Of a DNA stretch of 64,000 nt, positions 50,255 to 58,221 are shown one piece after another; positions within the stretch are counted from its first letter, which is position 1; the number at the start of each line of letters is the position of its first letter. Source of the DNA: Streptomyces sp. NBC_01431 (lineage in GTDB: Bacteria; Actinomycetota; Actinomycetes; Streptomycetales; Streptomycetaceae); contig NZ_CP109496.1 of assembly GCF_036231355.1 (NCBI RefSeq), positions 4,774,001-4,838,000 of the forward strand. Reading direction: 5' to 3'. Under the pieces are notes generated by a model that worked only from the letters and a program-made list of their open reading frames with translations, did no database searches and was not told the origin of the DNA. The translations under genes and the position numbers were made by a program.

Positions 50255-52072
50255 TCACACCCACGTGTCCAGCCACATCCGGCTCCGCCAGGAGTCGAGC
50301 GGAATCGGCATGCCCGTGAAGATCGGCCAGAAGTAGATGAAGTTCCAGATGATGAGCAGCACGAGCACGCCTGCCCCGATCGACCCGACCGCGCGCCGCC
50401 TTTCCCCGGGGGCGAGCCCCGGCTCCACTGGAGCGGCTGCGCCGCGCGCCATATGTGGTGGCCCGATGATCGCGCCGATCATCATCGCCACCGCCAGGCA
50501 CAGGAACGGCACGAACACGACCGCGTAGAAGAAGAAGATCGTCCGCTCCTGGTACATGAACCAGGGCAGGTACCCGGCCGCGATGCCGCAGGCGATCGCC
50601 CCGGCCCGCCAGTCGCGCCGGAAGAGCCAGCGCCACAGGACGTAGAGGATCGCGAAGCAGGCCGCCCACCAAAGCAGCGGGGTGCCGAGCGCGAGGACCT
50701 CCGAGGCGCACTTGCCGCCCGCGTCCGAGGGGCAGCCGCCGGTGCCGGGGTTCGGGCTCTCGTAGTAGTACGAGACGGGCCGGCCCAGGACGATCCAGCT
50801 CCACGGGTTCGACTGGTAGGTGTGGCCCTCGGTGAGGCCGACGTGGAAGCTGTAGACCTCGGTCTCGTAGTGCCAGAAGCTGCGCAGCGCCGCCGGAACC
50901 CAGCTCATGTCGAATTGCGGCAGGTGGTTGATGGTGCCGATGACCGGCAGCTTGATGTGGTCGGGGGACAGGCCCGCCCGGCCGTCCGCCCAGTGCCGCC
51001 CGTACCCCTTGTCGGTCACGAACCAGCCCGTCCACGACACCATGTATGTGGCGATGGCCACCGGCACCGTCGAGAGGAACGCCCAGAACGCGTCCCGGCG
51101 CAGGACCGCCCGGTAGGGGGAGACCGCGCCCGCCGTGCGCCGGGCGCCCGCGTCCCACAGCACGGCCATGACACAGAAGAAGACCAGGATGTAGAGGCCG
51201 TTCCACTTGGTGCCGCAGGCCAGGCCCAGCATGAGCCCGGCCCCGATCCGCCAGGGACGCGGGCCGAACCTGAGCGTCGCGGCGATGTGCGCGTCGGGGC
51301 GCAGCTCGCCGTCCTCGCCCTCGGGCAGCGCCGCCGCGAGTCTGGCCCGGGTGCGGTCGCGGTCGACCAGGAGGCAGCCGAAGGCGGCGACCACGAAGAA
51401 CATCAGCACGGTGTCGAGCAGCGCGGTGCGGCTCATCACGAAGTGCAGCCCGTCCACCGCGAGGAGCGTGCCCGCCAGACAGCCCAGGAACGTCGAGCGG
51501 AACAGGCGCCGCCCGATCCGGCAGAGCAGCAGAACGGACAGCGTGCCGAGCACCGCGACCATGAACCGCCAGCCGAACGGTGTGAAGCCGAACATCTTCT
51601 CGCCGATGCCGATGAGGTACTTGCCCACCGGCGGATGCACCACGTAGCCGGGCGCCGTCGGCACCGAGATGAGGTCCGGGTTGGCGAGGATCGACTTGTC
51701 GATGTCCTTGGGCCAGTCGCCCTCGTAGCCGTGGTTGATGAGCGCCCAGGCGTCCTTGGCGTAGTACGTCTCGTCGAATATCACCGCGTGCGGCGCGCCC
51801 AGGTGCCAGAACCGCATGAGGCCGGCGACCAGTGTCACCAGGAGCGGCCCGGCCCACGCCGAGACGCGCACGATGCGCGCCGCCGCCACCGGGGAGAGCC
51901 CCAGCACCGTCCAGAGCTGGCCGGAGGGCTGGGTGAAGGGCGGCACGAGGCGTTCGCGCAGCCCCGTTCGCGGCCGCGGGGCATGGCCGAATCGGCGCAT
52001 GCGCAGCTGCCAGGAGGGCGGTTCTTCCCCGGCGTCATGGCCCGGCAGGGTCGGTGGCGCAGTACTGGTCAC
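50255..52072 (-). CDS. pmt: Protein O-mannosyltransferase (dolichyl-phosphate-mannose type, PMT)
   Basis: Pmt transfers mannose from polyprenyl-phosphate-mannose to Ser/Thr of proteins exported by Sec. The 605-residue protein has a cytoplasmic start, about eleven helices, the catalytic loop FDETYYAKDAW in the first extracytoplasmic loop, HPPVGKYLIGIGEKMFG and a C-terminal PMT_4TMC domain with YYESPNPGTGGC and MYQERTIFFFYAVVF. In S. coelicolor Pmt is needed for phage phiC31 reception and for cell-wall antibiotic tolerance. GTG at 52072 has TACGAT six bases upstream and no ribosome binding site. It is divergent from rsmI. Confidence 0.92.
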   Translation of the reverse strand: MTSTAPPTLPGHDAGEEPPSWQLRMRRFGHAPRPRTGLRERLVPPFTQPSGQLWTVLGLSPVAAARIVRVSAWAGPLLVTLVAGLMRFWHLGAPHAVIFDETYYAKDAWALINHGYEGDWPKDIDKSILANPDLISVPTAPGYVVHPPVGKYLIGIGEKMFGFTPFGWRFMVAVLGTLSVLLLCRIGRRLFRSTFLGCLAGTLLAVDGLHFVMSRTALLDTVLMFFVVAAFGCLLVDRDRTRARLAAALPEGEDGELRPDAHIAATLRFGPRPWRIGAGLMLGLACGTKWNGLYILVFFCVMAVLWDAGARRTAGAVSPYRAVLRRDAFWAFLSTVPVAIATYMVSWTGWFVTDKGYGRHWADGRAGLSPDHIKLPVIGTINHLPQFDMSWVPAALRSFWHYETEVYSFHVGLTEGHTYQSNPWSWIVLGRPVSYYYESPNPGTGGCPSDAGGKCASEVLALGTPLLWWAACFAILYVLWRWLFRRDWRAGAIACGIAAGYLPWFMYQERTIFFFYAVVFVPFLCLAVAMMIGAIIGPPHMARGAAAPVEPGLAPGERRRAVGSIGAGVLVLLIIWNFIYFWPIFTGMPIPLDSWRSRMWLDTWV

Positions 52073-52078
52073 CGCGCC

Positions 52079-52084
52079 ATCGTA
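52079..52084 (-). promoter_or_regulatory. TACGAT box 6 nt before pmt: candidate leaderless promoter
   Basis: On the minus strand TACGAT is followed by GGCGCG and then the GTG start at 52072. Confidence 0.42.
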
Positions 52085-52157
52085 GGGAACGGGGCTGTGC
52101 GAGTCCCGCCCCCGGGCCCGGCGGCTGTCGGCTCGCGGGGCTGCGAGGATGGTTCGT

Positions 52158-53036
52158 GTGACCGGAACACTCGTACTCGCAGGCACCCCCATCGGCGACA
52201 CCGCGGACGCCCCGCCCCGGCTCGCCGCCGAACTGGAACGGGCCGACGTCGTCGCCGCCGAGGACACCCGGCGCCTGCGCCGGCTCACCCAGGCCCTCGG
52301 CGTGCACACCCAGGGCCGGGTCGTGTCCTACTTCGAGGGCAACGAGTCGGCGCGCACGCCCGAACTCGTCGAAGCCCTGGAAGGCGGCGCCCGAGTGCTG
52401 CTCGTCACCGACGCGGGCATGCCGTCGGTCTCCGACCCCGGATACCGCCTGGTCGCGGCTTGCGTCGAGAAGGACATCAAGGTGACGGCCGTACCGGGCC
52501 CCTCCGCGGTGCTCACCGCGCTCGCCCTGTCCGGGCTTCCCGTCGACCGCTTCTGCTTCGAGGGATTCCTGCCCCGCAAGGCGGGCGAGCGGCTGGGGAG
52601 GCTGCGCGAGGTCGCCGACGAGCGGCGCACCCTTGTCTACTTCGAGGCCCCGCACCGCCTGGACGACACCCTCGCCGCGATGGCCGAGGTGTTCGGCGCC
52701 GAGCGCAGGGCCGCGGTGTGCCGGGAGCTGACCAAGACGTACGAGGAGGTCAAGCGCGGGCCGCTGAAGGACCTCGCGCAGTGGGCGGCGGAGGGGGTGC
52801 GGGGCGAGATCACCGTGGTGGTCGAGGGCGCGCCCGAGACCGGCCCGGCCGACCTCGACGCCGCCGAGCTGGTCAGACGCGTACAGGTCCGTGAGGAGGC
52901 GGGGGAGCGGCGCAAGGAGGCCATCGTGGCCGTCGCCGTCGAGACGGGTCTACCCAAGCGCGAGGTCTTCGACGCGGTGGTGGCGGCAAAGAATGCGGCA
53001 CGTCAGGGCCCTGTGGACGGTAAAGGACTATCGTAA
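52158..53036 (+). CDS. rsmI: 16S rRNA (cytidine(1402)-2'-O)-methyltransferase RsmI
   Basis: RsmI methylates the ribose of C1402 in the ribosomal decoding centre. The 292-residue protein has the tetrapyrrole-methylase-like fold: GTLVLAGTPIGDTADAPPRLAAEL, VVAAEDTRRLRRL, LVTDAGMPSVSDPGYRLVAACVE, VPGPSAVLTALALSGLP and FEGFLPRKAGER. The start GTG at 52158 gives the conserved VTGTLVLAGTPIGD N-terminus; an ATG nine bases upstream is also in frame. The start has no clear ribosome binding site; GAGGAT lies seven bases before it. Divergent from pmt with 85 bp between. Confidence 0.93.
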   Translation: MTGTLVLAGTPIGDTADAPPRLAAELERADVVAAEDTRRLRRLTQALGVHTQGRVVSYFEGNESARTPELVEALEGGARVLLVTDAGMPSVSDPGYRLVAACVEKDIKVTAVPGPSAVLTALALSGLPVDRFCFEGFLPRKAGERLGRLREVADERRTLVYFEAPHRLDDTLAAMAEVFGAERRAAVCRELTKTYEEVKRGPLKDLAQWAAEGVRGEITVVVEGAPETGPADLDAAELVRRVQVREEAGERRKEAIVAVAVETGLPKREVFDAVVAAKNAARQGPVDGKGLS

Positions 53037-53176
53037 AAAGTAAAACGCAGGCCGCGCACCAGGGCGGGCAAAAGGACGCAGCCCTAGGAAAGGCCAAGAC
53101 CGCGCCAACTCTCGACAGCCCCTGATGCGTTTTGGCAGCGAAAGGCGTCTCCTGGATCGGGGACGCTTTCGCCCCC

Positions 53177-53216
53177 GCTCGCAAGAGCGCTCGCAAGAGC
53201 TTGTCCAGCGGACAAG
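53177..53216 (+). promoter_or_regulatory. Structured leader: two 12-bp palindromic repeats and a hairpin before the zinc-ribbon gene
   Basis: GCTCGCAAGAGC occurs twice in tandem (53177-53188, 53189-53200), each self-complementary, followed at once by CTTGTCC-AGC-GGACAAG (53200-53216), which ends next to the GAGGAG ribosome binding site. In RNA these would form three stacked hairpins in the leader. Confidence 0.5.
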
Positions 53217-53228
53217 AGGAGCCGGCAC

Positions 53229-53582
53229 ATGAGTGAGATCGCTGAGACCACGGCACACGAGGCGTATGCCTTCGCGTGCATGAGGTGTGGATACGGCTGG
53301 GAGCAGGCGTACGAAATAGAGCACCACACAGACGCCAGTGGCCAGGCATTCGTCGTATACAAGGCCGACGGGGACAGGGTTCCCTCCCCGCTCTCCGCCC
53401 CCACCTGCCTCAATTGCGGCGGCCACGTGGTGCGCATCATGCGCGCCGGGCGCGTCTCCACCGCACAGCAGTGGCTCAAGGACCACGAATCGAAGCCGGC
53501 CCCGTCCGAGCAGCAGGGCGGTGTGAAGCCCGAGCACCACTGGCACCTGTCCGACCTTCTGCATCCCTTCCACCGCAAGTGA
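53229..53582 (+). CDS. Conserved zinc-ribbon protein, function unknown
   Basis: The 117-residue protein has CMRCGYGWEQAYEIEHH (Cys17, Cys20) and CLNCGGHVVRIMRAGR, so four cysteines likely bind one zinc in a rubredoxin-like knuckle. The C-terminus is Pro/His-rich (KPEHHWHLSDLLHPFHRK). I recall similar proteins in many streptomycetes without function. GAGGAG precedes the ATG by about nine bases, and a row of hairpins lies directly upstream. Gene context (rsmI, tatD, rpfB) does not define a role. Confidence 0.72.
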   Translation: MSEIAETTAHEAYAFACMRCGYGWEQAYEIEHHTDASGQAFVVYKADGDRVPSPLSAPTCLNCGGHVVRIMRAGRVSTAQQWLKDHESKPAPSEQQGGVKPEHHWHLSDLLHPFHRK

Positions 53583-53602
53583 CCAGGGGCGCGCGCTTTT
53601 CG

Positions 53603-53608
53603 TAGGAT
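53603..53608 (+). promoter_or_regulatory. TAGGAT box 7 nt before tatD: candidate leaderless promoter
   Basis: TAGGAT ends seven bases before the ATG at 53616. The spacer CGGGCGC is not a ribosome binding site. Confidence 0.42.
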
Positions 53609-53615
53609 CGGGCGC

Positions 53616-54542
53616 ATGAGCGCCGCCAAGTCCCGCCCGTCGCCCGACCACCGCCCCTCAACGACGGGCTCCGCCCGGCACCTTTCTGTCGCGCCGCCGC
53701 TGCCCGAACCGCTCGCGGTGGCGGTGGCCGATTCCCACACCCACCTGGACATGCAGGACAGCACCGTCGAGGAGGCCCTGGAGAAGGCCGCCGCCGTCGG
53801 TGTCACCACTGTCGTCCAGGTGGGCTGTGACGTGAAGGGCTCCCAGTGGGCGGCCGACATCGCCGAGGCGTACCCGAACGTGCACGCCGCCGTCGCCCTG
53901 CACCCCAACGAAGCCCCCCGCATCGTGCACGGCGACCCCGACGGCTGGTCGCGGCAAGGCGCCCGCGGCGCCGGCGGCGACGGCGCGCTCGACGAGGCGC
54001 TCGCCGAGATCGAGCGGCTCGCGGCGCTCGACTGGGTGAAGGCCGTCGGCGAGACCGGCCTGGACGACTACCGCACCGGCCCCGAGGGCAGGGCCGCCCA
54101 GGAACGGTCCTTCCGGGCGCACATCGAGATCGCCAAGCGGCGGGGCAAGGCCCTCGTCATCCACGATCGCGAGGCGCACGCCGATGTGCTCCGCATTCTG
54201 CGGGAGGAAGGCGCCCCCGAACGTACCGTCTTCCACTGTTATTCAGGCGACGCGGAAATGGCCGAACTCTGCGCGAAATCCGGCTACTTCATGTCCTTCG
54301 CGGGAAACGTGACCTTCAAGAACGCCCAGCCGCTGCGCGACGCGCTCGCCGTCGCCCCGCCGGAACTCGTACTCGTCGAGACGGATGCGCCCTTCCTCAC
54401 ACCGGCGCCCTACCGCGGACGGCCCAATGCGCCGTATCTCATTCCGGTCACGGTACGGGCCATGGCGGCCGTCAAGGGGATCGCCGAAGAGACGCTGGCC
54501 GCGGCGATCGCGGACAACACCGCGCGCGCGTTTGATTACTGA
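53616..54542 (+). CDS. tatD: TatD family metal-dependent hydrolase
   Basis: TatD proteins are metal-dependent 3'-5' exonucleases linked to DNA repair and quality control. The 308-residue protein has DSHTHLDM (metal ligands), VVQVGCDVKGSQWAADIA, VKAVGETGLDDYRT (bridging Glu), KALVIHDREAHADVLRIL, FHCYSGDAEMAE and VLVETDAPFLTPAPYRGRPNAPYLI. The first 35 residues are an unconserved extension, so a later start is possible, but the TAGGAT box supports 53616. It lies upstream of rpfB, rsmA and ispE, a cluster typical of actinobacteria. Confidence 0.9.
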   Translation: MSAAKSRPSPDHRPSTTGSARHLSVAPPLPEPLAVAVADSHTHLDMQDSTVEEALEKAAAVGVTTVVQVGCDVKGSQWAADIAEAYPNVHAAVALHPNEAPRIVHGDPDGWSRQGARGAGGDGALDEALAEIERLAALDWVKAVGETGLDDYRTGPEGRAAQERSFRAHIEIAKRRGKALVIHDREAHADVLRILREEGAPERTVFHCYSGDAEMAELCAKSGYFMSFAGNVTFKNAQPLRDALAVAPPELVLVETDAPFLTPAPYRGRPNAPYLIPVTVRAMAAVKGIAEETLAAAIADNTARAFDY

Positions 54543-54678
54543 CCGATAACAGAATCCGGCCACCTTGAGGCGGCGTACAGGGTAGCGGTACGACGCTGCG
54601 TAGTCGAACCGCTTTGGAGAGTGACCGGCGCTCCGCTATTGTCCCGGCCCGCACCATCGGACCGGACCCTGGAGCGTC

Positions 54679-56097
54679 GTGAGCAATTCGCAGGGCAGTC
54701 ACCGTGCCGTACGCGGCAGTCACCGGGCCGCGAGCGCCACGGCAACGCCCCCCTTCGGCTTCCAGTCGTTCGGCCACGACGACTACGCGCCCCCGTACGC
54801 CGACGGTGAAGCGCGGTACGGCGAAGCGCGGTACGACGGGACGAGGTATGACGGGGCCCGCACCGGCGACGCCCACATCGCCGAGACCCACATCGCCCCG
54901 GCCCCGTTTCCCGGGCCCCGTACGGCGCCGGCGCCCCCGGGGGCGGGCGGCGGGGGGCGGGCCGGGTCGCGCCGGGCGGCGCGGCGGCGCCGGGCACGGG
55001 GCGGGCCGGACGCGCTGCGCCGCCTCGTTCCGCAGGCCCTGGTCGTCGCGTTCCTCGCCGGGGGCACCTCCGCCTTCGTCGTCAGCGACAAGGCGGTCAG
55101 GCTCACCGTCGACGGCGTCCCGCGCTCCATGCACACCTTCGCGGGCAGCGTCGATGAACTCCTCGCCGACGAGCACGTTCCGGTCGGCGCGCACGACCTC
55201 GTCGCGCCGGGCCCCGGTGCCGAGCTCGTCGGAGGCGACGAGGTGGTGGTCCGCTACGGCCGCCCCGTCCAGCTCACCCTCGACGGGCAGCGCCGCCAGG
55301 CGTGGACGACCGCCCGCACCGTCGAAGGCGCGCTGCGCCAGCTCGGCGTGCGTGCCGAGGGCGCCCATCTGTCGGTGGCCCGCTCCCTGGAGATCGGCCG
55401 CGCGGGGCTCGCCCTGGACGTACGCACCGAACGCTCGGTGACCTTCCTCGCCGACGGCCGTCAGCGCACCATCCGCACCAACGCCGCCACCGTCACCGAG
55501 GCCGCCCAGGAGGCCGGGATCACCCTCCAGGGCCAGGACACCACCTCCGTGCCGCCGACCTCCTTCCCGCGCGACGGGCAGACCGTCACCGTCATGCGGA
55601 TCACCGGCACGAGGGAGGTGCGCGAGGAGCAGATCGCCTTCGACACCGAGAAGACGAAGGACAGCACCCTGTTCAAGGGCACCCAGGTCGTGGTCCGGCA
55701 GGGGCAGTCCGGCGTCCGGAAGGTCACCTACGCGCTGCGGACCGTCAACGGCGTCAAGCAGAAGCCGAAGAAGATCTCCGAGGAGATCGTCCGCGAACCG
55801 GTCACCCAGCAGATCAAGGTCGGCACCAAGGCGCTGCCCGCCTCGGTCGGCGGCGCCGACCACCTCGACTGGGGCAGCCTCGCGCACTGCGAGTCCGGCG
55901 GGCGCCCCGGAGCCCTCGATCCGTCGGGCACCTACGGCGGGCTCTACCAGTTCGACGCGGGCACCTGGCACGCGCTCGGCGGCAGCGGGCGGCCCGAGCA
56001 GGCACCCGCGGGGGAGCAGACGTTCCGGGCGAAGAAGCTCTTCGTGAAGCGGGGGGCGAGCCCGTGGCCGCACTGCGGCCGTAGGCTGTATCGGTGA
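54679..56097 (+). CDS. rpfB: Resuscitation-promoting factor RpfB-like lytic transglycosylase
   Basis: RpfB cleaves peptidoglycan to help spores or dormant cells resume growth. The 472-residue protein has a Tyr/Gly-rich cytoplasmic start with a RYGEA/RYDGT repeat (46-61), a membrane helix (about 117-136), three DUF348 domains (about 138-300), a G5 domain (about 308-385, VREEQIAFDTEKTKDSTLFKGTQVVV) and the Rpf catalytic domain (about 392-472, WGSLAHCESGGRPGALDPSGTYGGLYQFDAGTW) with catalytic Glu405. GTG at 54679 lies 137 bp after tatD; GGAG is nine bases upstream. The stop overlaps rsmA (GTGA). Confidence 0.93.
   Translation: MSNSQGSHRAVRGSHRAASATATPPFGFQSFGHDDYAPPYADGEARYGEARYDGTRYDGARTGDAHIAETHIAPAPFPGPRTAPAPPGAGGGGRAGSRRAARRRRARGGPDALRRLVPQALVVAFLAGGTSAFVVSDKAVRLTVDGVPRSMHTFAGSVDELLADEHVPVGAHDLVAPGPGAELVGGDEVVVRYGRPVQLTLDGQRRQAWTTARTVEGALRQLGVRAEGAHLSVARSLEIGRAGLALDVRTERSVTFLADGRQRTIRTNAATVTEAAQEAGITLQGQDTTSVPPTSFPRDGQTVTVMRITGTREVREEQIAFDTEKTKDSTLFKGTQVVVRQGQSGVRKVTYALRTVNGVKQKPKKISEEIVREPVTQQIKVGTKALPASVGGADHLDWGSLAHCESGGRPGALDPSGTYGGLYQFDAGTWHALGGSGRPEQAPAGEQTFRAKKLFVKRGASPWPHCGRRLYR
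56082..56087 (+). promoter_or_regulatory. TAGGCT box 6 nt before rsmA, inside rpfB
   Basis: TAGGCT lies in the last codons of rpfB and ends six bases before the rsmA GTG. It could start a separate leaderless rsmA transcript independent of rpfB. Confidence 0.35.
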
Positions 56098-56954
56098 GCA
56101 CCACTGAGCCCGACGCACTCCTCGGCCCCGCCGACATCCGTGAACTGGCCGCAGCGCTGGGCGTACGCCCCACCAAGCAGCGCGGCCAGAACTTCGTCAT
56201 CGACGCCAATACGGTCCGCCGGATCGTGCGGACGGCGGAGGTGCGCCCCGACGACGTGGTGGTGGAGGTCGGCCCCGGGCTCGGCTCGCTGACGCTGGCG
56301 CTGCTGGAGGCGGCGGACCGGGTGGTCGCGGTCGAGATCGACGACGTATTGGCCGGTGCGCTGCCCGCGACGGTCACCGCCCGCATGCCCGCGCGGGCGC
56401 ACCGCTTCGCCCTGGTCCACTGCGACGCCATGGCCGTCCAGGAACTGCCCGGCCCCGCGCCGACCGCGCTGGTCGCCAACCTCCCGTACAACGTGGCGGT
56501 CCCCGTCCTGCTGCACATGCTGGACCGCTTCCCGACGATCGAGCGCACCCTCGTCATGGTGCAGGCCGAGGTCGCCGACCGGCTGGCCGCCAAGCCCGGC
56601 AACAAGGTGTACGGGGTGCCGTCGGTCAAGGCCAACTGGTACGCGGACGTCAAGCGGGCCGGGTCCATCGGACGCAACGTGTTCTGGCCCGCGCCGAACG
56701 TCGACTCGGGTCTGGTGTCGCTGGTGCGGCGCGCTTCCCCGGTCGTGACGACGGCCTCCAAGTCCGAGGTGTTCGCGGTGGTCGACGCGGCGTTCGCGCA
56801 GCGCCGCAAGACCCTGCGGGCGGCGCTGTCCGGCTGGGCGGGTTCCCCCGCCGCGGCGGAGGCGGCGCTGGTCGCGGCCGGCGTCTCGCCGCAGGCGCGC
56901 GGGGAGGCACTGACGGTGGAGGAGTTCGCGGCGATCGCGGAGAACCGGCCCTAG
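56094..56954 (+). CDS. rsmA: 16S rRNA dimethyladenosine transferase RsmA (KsgA)
   Basis: RsmA dimethylates A1518 and A1519 of 16S rRNA late in 30S assembly; loss gives kasugamycin resistance. The 286-residue protein has RPTKQRGQNFVIDANTVRRIV, VVVEVGPGLGSLTLALLE (SAM loop), VVAVEIDDVLA, ALVANLPYNVAVPVL (NLPY motif) and the C-terminal FAQRRKTLRAALSG. The GTG overlaps the rpfB stop. The order rpfB-rsmA-ispE is conserved in actinobacteria. Confidence 0.95.
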   Translation: MSTTEPDALLGPADIRELAAALGVRPTKQRGQNFVIDANTVRRIVRTAEVRPDDVVVEVGPGLGSLTLALLEAADRVVAVEIDDVLAGALPATVTARMPARAHRFALVHCDAMAVQELPGPAPTALVANLPYNVAVPVLLHMLDRFPTIERTLVMVQAEVADRLAAKPGNKVYGVPSVKANWYADVKRAGSIGRNVFWPAPNVDSGLVSLVRRASPVVTTASKSEVFAVVDAAFAQRRKTLRAALSGWAGSPAAAEAALVAAGVSPQARGEALTVEEFAAIAENRP

Positions 56955-57121
56955 TTCCCTCGCCCCTTCCCGCTGTGACACCCGGCGCGGGTGGAGGTTC
57001 GACCGCGGGCCCTGCGCGGCTGGTCGCACAGCTCCCCGCGCCCCTGGCCAGTGCCCAGCCGCGCCGCCCCGCCCACTGGCCCGTGGGGGAAAATGGGGCG
57101 GCCCGCACCCGAAGGAGCCCC

Positions 57122-58024
57122 GTGACCCCCCGCACCGTCACCGTCCGCGTCCCCGCCAAGGTCAACGCCCAGCTGGGCGTTGGACCCGCCCGCCCCGACG
57201 GCTTCCACGACCTCGCCAACGTCTTCCTCGCGGTCGGTCTGTACGACACCGTCACGGTGACCCCCGCCGAAGAGCTCCGCATCACCTGCGCGGGCCCGGA
57301 TGCCGCCCAGGTCCCCCTGGACCGTACGAACCTGGCGGCCCGCGCGGCCGAGCTCCTCGCCGCCCGGCACGGCATCGACCCCCGCGTGCACATCCACATC
57401 GCCAAGGACATCCCCGTCGCGGGCGGCATGGCGGGCGGCAGCGCGGACGGTGCGGGCGCGCTGCTCGCCTGCGACGCGCTGTGGGGCACCAGCGCCTCCC
57501 GGGCCGAACTCCTCGACATCTGCGCCGAGTTGGGCAGCGACGTACCGTTCAGCCTGGTCGGCGGGGCGGCGCTCGGTACCGGGCGCGGCGAGCGGCTGAC
57601 CCCGCTGGAGGTCGGCGGCACCTTCCACTGGGTGTTCGCCGTCGCCGACGGCGGGCTCTCCACCCCCGCGGTCTACCGCGAGTTCGACCGGCTGACCCCG
57701 GACGCCGCAGACCCCGTCGCCTCCCCGGCCCTGCTCGACGCACTGCGTACGGGGGACGCGAAGGCCCTCGCGGGCGCCCTCTCCAACGACCTCCAGGCGG
57801 CCGCGCTCTCCCTGCGCCCCTCGCTCGCGGACACCCTCGCGGCGGGCATGGCGGCAGGCGCGCTCGCCGCCCTGGTCTCGGGCTCGGGCCCGACCACGGC
57901 CTTCCTCTGCGCCGACCCGGAGTCGGCCCGCACGGTGGCGGCCGCCCTCACCACCTCCGCGACCTGCCGCACCGCCAGAGTGGCCCCGTCACCGGCCCCG
58001 GGGGCGACGGTGCTGGCGGTCTGA
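57122..58024 (+). CDS. ispE: 4-diphosphocytidyl-2-C-methyl-D-erythritol kinase
   Basis: IspE phosphorylates CDP-methylerythritol in the MEP pathway to isoprenoids. The 300-residue GHMP kinase has VRVPAKVNAQLGVGPARPDGFHDLANVFLAV, the ATP loop KDIPVAGGMAGGSADGAGALLAC, ELGSDVPFSLVGGAALGTGRGE and VSGSGPTTAFLC. Where many homologs read NLxLxVG, this one has NAQLGVG. AAGGAG lies four bases before the GTG. It follows rsmA with 167 bp between, which contains a Streptomyces-type repeat. Confidence 0.94.
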   Translation: MTPRTVTVRVPAKVNAQLGVGPARPDGFHDLANVFLAVGLYDTVTVTPAEELRITCAGPDAAQVPLDRTNLAARAAELLAARHGIDPRVHIHIAKDIPVAGGMAGGSADGAGALLACDALWGTSASRAELLDICAELGSDVPFSLVGGAALGTGRGERLTPLEVGGTFHWVFAVADGGLSTPAVYREFDRLTPDAADPVASPALLDALRTGDAKALAGALSNDLQAAALSLRPSLADTLAAGMAAGALAALVSGSGPTTAFLCADPESARTVAAALTTSATCRTARVAPSPAPGATVLAV

Positions 58025-58026
58025 GG

Positions 58027-58116
58027 TCACAGTTCGCCGATCGCGGTGAGGTCGATGTCGATGTCGTACGGCCTGCCGACCTTGAGCCGGTCGCGGTACC
58101 TGCCGGACCTCGGATC
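58027..58116 (-). pseudogene. Possible Uma2-family nuclease remnant (C-terminal end)
   Basis: The reverse strand reads VDPRSGRYRDRLKVGRPYDI, then DIDLTAIGEL and a stop. This resembles the C-terminus of Uma2-family (DUF820) restriction-endonuclease-like proteins, where a DP..GxYR.....G.P... strand precedes DLTAL. No start or N-terminal part exists upstream, where the ispE-to-ABC-F gap and the ABC-F gene begin. A short decayed fragment is the best reading; chance resemblance is possible. Confidence 0.4.
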
Positions 58117-58221
58117 AACCCCCGCCCGATCCCCTGGTCCCCCGATCCGGCCACCGAACACCGCCCGGCCGCCCGTGGCGACTACCCTGGACGACGATCC
58201 ATCCCCCTGCTCAGGAGTGAA

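Noticed and set aside
54543..54678. ydaO (c-di-AMP) riboswitch before rpfB
   Set aside because: Some Streptomyces rpf genes carry one, but the 136-bp gap lacks recognisable ydaO core sequences and is too short.
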